Of a stretch of DNA of 64,000 nucleotides, positions 34,773-42,526 are shown piece by piece. The translations under genes were made by a program, and so were the position numbers. The notes under the pieces were generated by a model. The model worked only from the letters and a program-made list of their open reading frames with translations. It did no database searches and had not been told where the DNA came from. The number at the start of each line of letters is the position of its first letter. The first letter of the stretch is position 1. The DNA comes from an uncultured Flavobacteriales bacterium (GTDB taxonomy: Bacteria > Bacteroidota > Bacteroidia > Flavobacteriales_G > Salibacteraceae), in the NCBI GenBank assembly GCA_913020435.1, contig CAJVZZ010000007.1, forward strand, positions 61,339-125,338. Direction: 5' to 3'.

Positions 34773-37700
34773 TTATTTAGATAACTGAATTCTGCTAACA
34801 ACTTTCTCAGTTCCTACTGTAGTCTCTACAAAGTAGATACCTGATGCATAACCAGTAATGTCTAGCGTTAGATTGTCTTGAGTAAGCCTAGTTTTCTCAG
34901 TAGTTTCAATTACTTGACCAACCGCGTTCATTACTCTTACAGTAACATCTTCTTCACTTGTTAAGTTGAACTCTAAGTTAATTACACCAGCTGTTGGATT
35001 AGGATAAATTCTGAATGCGTCAGTATTTACCAATACTCCAACTCCTGTAAACTCACTGAAGACATCAATCTGAGCTTTGAAAGAACAACCATTTGCATCA
35101 ACCACCGTTACCGTATTTACACCGTTTGGTAAGTTAGTAGCTGCAGAATCTGTCTCATTATTTGACCATAAGTAAGAAGAGTAAGGCTTTGTTCCACCAA
35201 TTGCACTTGCAGTTGCTTTCACATTATTCTCTCCACCATCAACAACATTAATGAATGAAACATTAATTGGATCTGGAGCATTAATCACAACTACTGTATC
35301 ATGATCACAACCAGCTGCATCTTCAACTCTTACTTGATAAATCCCTTTTGTCAATCCATTCAACTGTGTTGCTGAACTTCCAGTACTCCAAGAGTATTTG
35401 AAGGGACCCGTTCCGCCATTGATAGTCACTTCAGCAGTTGCCGTATCATAACTACAATCTACTGAAAGATCAGAAGGAACAGCAATTGGTGAATTAGGAT
35501 CGATAACTTTTACTTTACCAGTTTTAACACATCCTAATGAATCCGTAATGGTTACATCATAAAGACCTTCAGTCAAACCAACTGCTTTAGCAGTAGTTTG
35601 TGAATTACTCCAGAAATACGTGAATGGAGCAATACCACCTGCAACTGCTGCTTCAGCAGATCCATTTGCTAACTTACAAGCACTTGGAGTATTATCTTTC
35701 ATAATTACCTGAATTACAGGAGGATCTACAACTGTTATAGAAACAACTTCAGCACAATTACTCTTATCTGTTACAGTAACAGTGTAAGCTCCAGCTGACA
35801 AATTAGATTCTTTAGCACTTGTTCCGCCAGAATTCCAGTTGTAAGTATATCCAGGGATACCTTTAGTTACTGCAACTTCAGCAGATCCGTCATTATCACC
35901 ATTACAAGTAGGGTATGAATTAGCTGAAGAAACAAGTGGTCTTGCACCTAATACTTCGACTTCTAATTCCTCAGTACAACCTACACTATCGATGGCAGTA
36001 ACGTTATAAATATCACCAGGTATACCTGCAAGAGTATTTCCTATGTATCCGTTATCCCACTCATAAGTGTAAGGTCCATAAACACCAGTTGCCAATGCAA
36101 CAGCGACACCATCAGAACTATCACAAGTAGCATTAGTAACAGTCTCACTCAACACAATTTGCTGAGTTCTTACAACATTCGTTGTATCCATATAGATACA
36201 ACCAATATCATCTTCTACAGTTACTGAAATAATGCCTGGCTTGGTTACTTTAATAGAATCAAAGAACTCACCAGTTGACCAAGTACTGAATTTATACTCC
36301 TTATTAGATTTTACTTGAGCCGTTGAACCGAAACATAATAAAGTAGTATCCGCTAATACTTGTTTATCACCGATTTCACCAAAGTTTGCTCTTAAAATAA
36401 GTGTTGCGTTTCCAACTAAACCACCTTGAGCATTCATATCGGTCCAACTACCACCTGTACCTCTACCATACATAATACCTGGTCGCCCAGTTCTAATACT
36501 AGAGAATGCAAGTTCCATTCTTACTGGATTTATTTGTTGAATAGCAATCAAGTACTTTCCAGGCTGCAGGGTAACTCCACCACAACCAAATTCAAGAGTG
36601 TACCAACCAGTACCATTTGCACTAATTTGAAATGCTCTTGTAGAATCAATCACTTGCTGAACTGCTGGACTTGCTGTATCATTCACAGCATACAATTTAA
36701 GTTTAACATTAGCTCCTCTAACGGGATTCTGCAAATAGAATGTTCCTGATGTCAATTTATCTGTATTGAAAACTTCATAAACATTACCAAACTCACCAGT
36801 AGTTCCTGTAGCATAACCAAGTCCACCATTAGGATAAATACCTTGCAATGAATCATCCAATGCGTAAATAGAATCACTAACGTTGATAATATAATTCAAT
36901 GTATCATTTGTGCTATCACAATCTGACTCATTTATAGTTGTAAAAAAGTTAGCCGAAATCTGACCAGCAACACTTCCTACAGCTGCTAACACCGCAACCA
37001 TTGAATCTTGGTCTGGTACTAACGTATCAATTAAAGAATTTGATGTAACTCCAGCTACCAGAGCATTCACTCTAGTTCCTGTAATTGTATCGAGACCTCT
37101 GTTTCCTGCTTTTCCAAATACATATACACTTTGTCCGGTTGGAACCGAAGCGTATATTGAAGATACGTCAATCATTCCTCCATCAAAATAACAAGGAGTA
37201 AACTCATGTGCTCCTACATCATGAAAAGGAATGTTTCTAGGAGAATGGAAATAATCTGTTGCAACACCTACATTAAACGCTGTACTATCGTACTCGACAG
37301 CATTAACACGTAAATCAGCCTTTGAAGGAATCTTGAATCTAGGATCTGCATTTATAGCAGAAGCATCTCTTGTGAAACCGGTAGTTCCCCAACTTCCTGC
37401 TGTACCAGTCCAATAACCATTGCTTTTACGAGTATTATTTACCACACTTGGTCCCCACCTACTATTATATCTATTATACAATGTTGAATTTCCTCTTTCT
37501 GAAGTGAAAATATTATTGGATACATTAGTATTAACAGGATTGGCCTCATAAGCGCCATAAGAAGTTCCTGAAGTATTCATACGAACATTATTATGCTGAA
37601 TAGTAACCTGATTTCCATAATAAGTATAAATACCATACTGACCACTTGATGCTAAATCATTAGAAAAAGAAATAAAGTTATTTATGATTTCAGTAGTATC

Positions 37701-40700
37701 CGAAGCAAGTCTATTATAGTAATTTGTATAATAATCATAAATAACATACTGAAAACCAGTACTTCTCATATTGAAACGATTGTTCTTGTACTGCATGTCA
37801 TTATTATACCGACCAAAGAATACATACTGAGAACCTGTAGTAGTAGATTCGATAGAGTTGTCATTATAATGACAACTCGCTCCATAATTCGTATATACAT
37901 AATAGACACCTATATCATGGAACGCGTTTCCTTCTATTGTGATAAACTCCTCTCTCTGATTTCTTGCATTAGATCCACCTTGGATATAAATACCATAGTA
38001 ACCACCGAATATCTCATTATTAGTTATGAATAAACTTGAAGTATTCTTACCCCTCTTATCATAGATACAAGCATTTGCCGGTGTAGGACTACCTGCTTCT
38101 ACAATACAGCTGTCAATTGTTAAGCTATCATTTAATCCATCCAAATTGACAGTGTACCCTGAAGTACTTTTTATATGCATCTTATGAAACTTTACATGAG
38201 CGATATCGCCAAGTTCCAGATTCCCCTCAAGAATAGGCATCGTTGTGTTAGCAGGATCAGAAGTAAACGTCAAAGGATTAGTTCTTGAGACACCAACAAT
38301 ATTACTCAATGTAATACTTTCAACGAATGTCGAATCATCTACATGGAATGTAACTGGTCCGCAAATACCTAAATCATCTAAATCTTTTACAGCAGCAGCG
38401 AAACTTCCGAAGTCTCCATTAGTTCCAATAGTAAAAGTTCCATTTAGAGCAGGACGAACATCAAATTTAAAAGTATCATTCGCTATTCTTTGATCTGTTT
38501 GACCACTAGGTGAAACCGTATAAGCAACTATGCTATATGTTGAACCAGCATTAAGCGTAAGGTTACCTAAGGTTACGACTGTATCAAGACCTTTATCTAT
38601 ATTGGAACCACTAACGCTTAATGTAGCACCTGCAGTTGCAGCAGCGCCATTTACGCTATATGTCCAATGAACATCAAACGAAGTTAAATTCAAATATCCT
38701 AAATTAGCCACAGTAACATCAATCGCCTGAGCCCCAGTACATAATGCACCACTCGGAAAGCTTGTAACACCAGCATCATAATCTGGAACTACATATTCAT
38801 CTGCTCCCATTGTAGGGAACGTTGTGCTTCTAACTTCTCCATCAATATCATCAGTAATTCCAACAATAGGAGAACCTTCTCTGTACATAAGAGCACTAGC
38901 AGCATGCAAATCGCCTTTTGAGACATCAGTAAAAAGAGGGTCAGTATTTACCGAGTTTGCACCCTGATTGGTTCCGGCTATATTTTGACCATTTGGACAA
39001 TACCAGTTATTATAGTCTCTAGCTCCTGAACCCGATTGTTGGTAAAAACCATAACCTGCTTCAGCAAAACCGACATTGTTTCTAACATCAGTATTGTTTG
39101 CTGAACTTAAGTATAAAGATCTACTGTTTCCGCCAGTGCTTGCAGTATAAAATGAATTGTACTGAACATCCCACCATTGTGATCTACTTATTTGAAGACC
39201 GTAACTTGTTCCAGTATAATTACCATCTGTAACTGAGAACATGTTATTATTAATCTTACCATGATTTGTAGAAGATCCGTCACTCCATTGACAATCAAAA
39301 GCATAACCCTGAGCAATATTTACAGTGTTGTAAGTAACATCACCTAAAAAGTAATATCCATAAATACCTCTTACAAATCTACTATCATTACCAACAATTT
39401 TGTTTTTAGTAACTTTTACGTTTTCAGTATAAAACATATATACTCCATAAGTCATAAAGTTATACATCTCATTATTTTCAATCGTCCAACGTTGCTGTCT
39501 GCTAGCTCCATTACCTGATCCATAAATGTACATACTGTAGGCACCATTCATAATAACACAATTCTTTATTGTAATATCATTTGCCTGATTACCGCCAGTA
39601 TAGTCATAAATGACTCTGTCATAACTAAAGTTTGTTCCATTTTCACGACCAATAATAGAGTCACCGTTTAAGGTAATAAACTGATTGCTTCCTTTAAATT
39701 CAACAACACCACCATAATTTGTACCTAATGATTGTAACACGACTGTATCAATACTTACGTATTGTACACCATTAAAAAGAACCACATAATTGGCTGAAGT
39801 AACCGCGGTATTAAACTCCCATTTTGCCATATTAGCATTTGCAGGATCCGATTTAATTATAACCGTGTTTGTTGCGCTTCCGCCAGGAATAGCTCCAATT
39901 TCAACTTGTTCATTAAAAGTTTCATCTTGCAGGTGCAACTCAACCGCTCCACAAACTCCTTTGGAGGAAAGTTGTGCAACAGCAGCTGTTATGCTAGCAT
40001 AATCATCTGAAGCACCAGTCCCTACAGTATAAATACCAGACAATGCGGGAGAAATTGCAATCACTAATGTATCATTATTTCCTGCAGAATCAGTAACAGC
40101 ATTTGGAGCTGAAGACCACGCTTTAATAGTATAAGTAGTTCCAGATGCTAGAGTGTAATTTCCTAAAGTTACAGCAGTATCAACACCAATTGCTACAGCA
40201 GAACTTGCAACAACCAATTGAGTTTGAGCAACTGGAGTTCCTGCATTAACAGCAACAGACCAATCAACTTTAAACGAACTCATTGCAGTAGTACCAAAGT
40301 TTTTAACATTAACCTCAACAGACTGAGAACCAGAACAAAGAGAAGCATTAACCATACTTGTAACACCAGCATCGCTTGCAAACAATACATACTCATCAGC
40401 ACCAATACATGGAGCTATTGTATTTCTTGTTTCGCCATCATAATCGATAGTAATAGTTGATAAAGGAATTCCTGCAGCAAATAAATCTGTACTGTAGGTA
40501 TGTAAATCCGTAGGTGAATTATATTGGGGATCAACAGCTAATGCTTGAGTCTGGTTTGAATTTGACCCAGATACCGAATAAGCATTGTTATTGGAATTGG
40601 TGTAAGTTGAACTTTGTTGATAATATCCATAACCGCTAGCGTTGTTAAATGCACTGTTATTTCTAACAACAACTGAAGTACCTGAACTAACGTACAAAGC

Positions 40701-41726
40701 AGCATATGCTGTTGAAGAAGAAGTAGAATGCCAGTTAATTGAATTGTGAACAATATCCATATAATCTGGATCGTATACATACATACCTCGTCCCCTAGAA
40801 GAACCGCCGTCTGAGTATGTAACCATATTATTAGAGATTGTTCTTCTTGTAGTGTTTCCACTAGCACCACAACGGTAAAGATACATGGCATAAGCGCTAT
40901 TAGAACCACCTACCAATTCGATATAGTTTCCATTATAGGACGCATCATAACAGTAATAAGCATAAATACCGCTGGGAGAAGTGTATGCCTTTCTGTTTGT
41001 AACAGAATTATTATTAAACTTAAGCCCTTTGGTATAATATCCATAAAAACCTCTATACCAAAAATTCTTAATGGTATTATTTTCGATAGTCCAATTAGTC
41101 TGAAAACCTGAGGTACTATTACCATAAACATAAAAACCGTAAGAACCACCAGTTATTGTATTGTTCTTAAAAGTAATATCATCTGCATAATGAGTGGCAC
41201 CTCTTTCATCATAAACAACAGCATCCCATGTTGATGATGTCGCATTAGACCTTCCGACTAAATCGTTACCGTCAAAGGAAATAAATGAGTTTGAACCTCT
41301 AAAATCGACTACCCTACCATATCTAGTGCTAGTTGCTTTAATTTCGCATGAATCAATAGAAATATAAGATGAACCATTAAATCCAACTGTCCAATTCGTA
41401 CTAGACCCGTTACTAGAATACTGAATAACAACAGGAGTTGTGTTAGCAGGATCAGGCCGAAATCGAATCGTGTTTGTGGCCGAAGCGCCAGAAACACTTC
41501 TAAAACTTAACTGACCAGTATATGTACCTGAGCGGATGTCAAAAGTTACAGCGCCATTAACACCATTTGAGTTAAGCGCACTTACTGCGGAAGTAACCGT
41601 TGAGTAACTTGGACTTGTACCACCAATGGTATATGTACCAGACAACTGCCCGAAAGTGACCAATGAAACAAAAACCATCGACATAAGCGCCGCTGACTTT
41701 TTTAACCATGAATAACAATTTTTCAT
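34773..41726 (-). CDS. Giant secreted beta-helix protein with SprB-like repeats and T9SS sorting domain
   Basis: 2317 aa. The signal peptide ends near VTFGQ (residue 26). Three homologous modules follow, each opening with a GTYTIGG..YSTVTSAVSALNSNGVNGAVTFDI-like strand and running through Asn/Tyr-rich parallel beta-helix repeats: about 28-445, 562-975 and 1095-1510. Each closes with GADEY-like text and a CARDB-like beta domain (DAGVTSM..LCSG..). A jelly-roll-like region (about 1620-1780) precedes several SprB-like repeats (about 1810-2230, for example GGTGPFKYSWSTGSSATQLNGLTKGIYQVRVEDAAGC). The type A sorting domain (FRIYPNPTAGVINLEF to the end) closes it. Expected on the cell surface or released, as an adhesin or glycan-binding protein. 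It has a promoter with both boxes and its own strong terminator. Confidence 0.9.
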   Translation of the reverse strand: MKNCYSWLKKSAALMSMVFVSLVTFGQLSGTYTIGGTSPSYSTVTSAVSALNSNGVNGAVTFDIRSGTYTGQLSFRSVSGASATNTIRFRPDPANTTPVVIQYSSNGSSTNWTVGFNGSSYISIDSCEIKATSTRYGRVVDFRGSNSFISFDGNDLVGRSNATSSTWDAVVYDERGATHYADDITFKNNTITGGSYGFYVYGNSTSGFQTNWTIENNTIKNFWYRGFYGYYTKGLKFNNNSVTNRKAYTSPSGIYAYYCYDASYNGNYIELVGGSNSAYAMYLYRCGASGNTTRRTISNNMVTYSDGGSSRGRGMYVYDPDYMDIVHNSINWHSTSSSTAYAALYVSSGTSVVVRNNSAFNNASGYGYYQQSSTYTNSNNNAYSVSGSNSNQTQALAVDPQYNSPTDLHTYSTDLFAAGIPLSTITIDYDGETRNTIAPCIGADEYVLFASDAGVTSMVNASLCSGSQSVEVNVKNFGTTAMSSFKVDWSVAVNAGTPVAQTQLVVASSAVAIGVDTAVTLGNYTLASGTTYTIKAWSSAPNAVTDSAGNNDTLVIAISPALSGIYTVGTGASDDYASITAAVAQLSSKGVCGAVELHLQDETFNEQVEIGAIPGGSATNTVIIKSDPANANMAKWEFNTAVTSANYVVLFNGVQYVSIDTVVLQSLGTNYGGVVEFKGSNQFITLNGDSIIGRENGTNFSYDRVIYDYTGGNQANDITIKNCVIMNGAYSMYIYGSGNGASRQQRWTIENNEMYNFMTYGVYMFYTENVKVTKNKIVGNDSRFVRGIYGYYFLGDVTYNTVNIAQGYAFDCQWSDGSSTNHGKINNNMFSVTDGNYTGTSYGLQISRSQWWDVQYNSFYTASTGGNSRSLYLSSANNTDVRNNVGFAEAGYGFYQQSGSGARDYNNWYCPNGQNIAGTNQGANSVNTDPLFTDVSKGDLHAASALMYREGSPIVGITDDIDGEVRSTTFPTMGADEYVVPDYDAGVTSFPSGALCTGAQAIDVTVANLGYLNLTSFDVHWTYSVNGAAATAGATLSVSGSNIDKGLDTVVTLGNLTLNAGSTYSIVAYTVSPSGQTDQRIANDTFKFDVRPALNGTFTIGTNGDFGSFAAAVKDLDDLGICGPVTFHVDDSTFVESITLSNIVGVSRTNPLTFTSDPANTTMPILEGNLELGDIAHVKFHKMHIKSTSGYTVNLDGLNDSLTIDSCIVEAGSPTPANACIYDKRGKNTSSLFITNNEIFGGYYGIYIQGGSNARNQREEFITIEGNAFHDIGVYYVYTNYGASCHYNDNSIESTTTGSQYVFFGRYNNDMQYKNNRFNMRSTGFQYVIYDYYTNYYNRLASDTTEIINNFISFSNDLASSGQYGIYTYYGNQVTIQHNNVRMNTSGTSYGAYEANPVNTNVSNNIFTSERGNSTLYNRYNSRWGPSVVNNTRKSNGYWTGTAGSWGTTGFTRDASAINADPRFKIPSKADLRVNAVEYDSTAFNVGVATDYFHSPRNIPFHDVGAHEFTPCYFDGGMIDVSSIYASVPTGQSVYVFGKAGNRGLDTITGTRVNALVAGVTSNSLIDTLVPDQDSMVAVLAAVGSVAGQISANFFTTINESDCDSTNDTLNYIINVSDSIYALDDSLQGIYPNGGLGYATGTTGEFGNVYEVFNTDKLTSGTFYLQNPVRGANVKLKLYAVNDTASPAVQQVIDSTRAFQISANGTGWYTLEFGCGGVTLQPGKYLIAIQQINPVRMELAFSSIRTGRPGIMYGRGTGGSWTDMNAQGGLVGNATLILRANFGEIGDKQVLADTTLLCFGSTAQVKSNKEYKFSTWSTGEFFDSIKVTKPGIISVTVEDDIGCIYMDTTNVVRTQQIVLSETVTNATCDSSDGVAVALATGVYGPYTYEWDNGYIGNTLAGIPGDIYNVTAIDSVGCTEELEVEVLGARPLVSSANSYPTCNGDNDGSAEVAVTKGIPGYTYNWNSGGTSAKESNLSAGAYTVTVTDKSNCAEVVSITVVDPPVIQVIMKDNTPSACKLANGSAEAAVAGGIAPFTYFWSNSQTTAKAVGLTEGLYDVTITDSLGCVKTGKVKVIDPNSPIAVPSDLSVDCSYDTATAEVTINGGTGPFKYSWSTGSSATQLNGLTKGIYQVRVEDAAGCDHDTVVVINAPDPINVSFINVVDGGENNVKATASAIGGTKPYSSYLWSNNETDSAATNLPNGVNTVTVVDANGCSFKAQIDVFSEFTGVGVLVNTDAFRIYPNPTAGVINLEFNLTSEEDVTVRVMNAVGQVIETTEKTRLTQDNLTLDITGYASGIYFVETTVGTEKVVSRIQLSK

Positions 41727-41769
41727 ATTTCTACTATTTAATAATTAGTGAACCTTTTTACAAACGCAC

Positions 41770-41799
41770 CAAATTTAACTTAATTTTTAACCTAACAAA
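41770..41799 (-). promoter_or_regulatory. Promoter of the giant beta-helix gene (-33 and -7 boxes)
   Basis: The minus strand has TTTG, 18 bases, then TAAATTTG, fitting the Bacteroidota consensus TTTG-N(17-23)-TAnnTTTG. The predicted leader is about 37 bases. It is the only promoter in the window where I see both boxes at proper spacing. Confidence 0.6.
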
Positions 41800-41842
41800 A
41801 TTTTACTTTACACTCTTTATTTTATTTCTAATATCGCATTTA

Positions 41843-42526
41843 ATGAAACAAATTTTACTTGTTGAAGACGAAGCTCAATTAGCGGAAGCAATTATCCTTA
41901 ACCTTAAACTGGAAGGCTACGACCCTACGTGGGTTAGGAACGGTAACATTGCTATACAAACTGCCTTGAATCCTCATAACAGCTTCGAGCTTATTATATT
42001 AGACGTTATGATTCCTGAGAAGGATGGGTTAGAAGTGTGTTTATCAATCAGAAAAGTGGATTTAAAGACTCCAATACTCTTTTTATCGGCTAGAAATTCG
42101 ACCACTGACAAAATTTTAGGATTAAAATCAGGCGGTAATGATTATTTGGGGAAGCCTTTTCACTTAGAAGAATTTCTGCTAAGAGTGAAAAATTTAGCTG
42201 TATCAAAAAAAGAAATTACCAATTCTCCTTCTTTTGCTTTCTCAGGCAATACAATTTCGTTTGACAGTTTCTCTGCCACGAACGTCTCCGGTGAAAGCAT
42301 TGCGTTTAGCAAACGGGAGGTTGCATTTTTGAAGTTATTTATAGAACACCCCAATCAAGTTATCTCACGCGAGGAATTAGCTGATACAACCCCAGAAGCG
42401 GTCCAGTTAAATTTTCGAGTTATTGATAATGCAATTGTAAAATTCAGAAAAAGCTTTGAGATAGATCTTAAACAACCCACTCACTTTATTTCAGTAAGAG
42501 GAGTTGGCTACCTTTTTAAACCATAA
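41843..42526 (+). CDS. OmpR-family response regulator, orphan
   Basis: A receiver domain starts MKQILLVEDEAQLAEA. The likely phosphoacceptor is Asp54 (LIILDVMIPEKDG), with the conserved Ser in FLSARN and Lys in YLGKPFHLEE. The C-terminal winged helix (FSKREVAFLKLFIEHPNQVISREEL to HFISVRGVGYLFKP) is the OmpR/PhoB DNA-binding domain. The track ORF has 45 extra N-terminal residues, but the receiver domain starts at the ATG at 41843, giving 227 aa. No histidine kinase gene lies in this window. It is divergent from the giant beta-helix gene and its 3' end overlaps the next minus gene by 11 bases. Confidence 0.92.
   Translation: MKQILLVEDEAQLAEAIILNLKLEGYDPTWVRNGNIAIQTALNPHNSFELIILDVMIPEKDGLEVCLSIRKVDLKTPILFLSARNSTTDKILGLKSGGNDYLGKPFHLEEFLLRVKNLAVSKKEITNSPSFAFSGNTISFDSFSATNVSGESIAFSKREVAFLKLFIEHPNQVISREELADTTPEAVQLNFRVIDNAIVKFRKSFEIDLKQPTHFISVRGVGYLFKP

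Noticed and set aside
36426-41497. Several ORFs of 60-123 aa on either strand inside the giant gene
   Set aside because: Low-complexity shadows of Asn/Ser/Tyr-rich coding sequence with no independent start signals or family features.
41708-41842. 45-residue N-terminal extension of the response regulator ORF
   Set aside because: The receiver domain begins exactly at the ATG at 41843; the extension is Phe/Ile-rich AT-driven reading across the giant gene's promoter.
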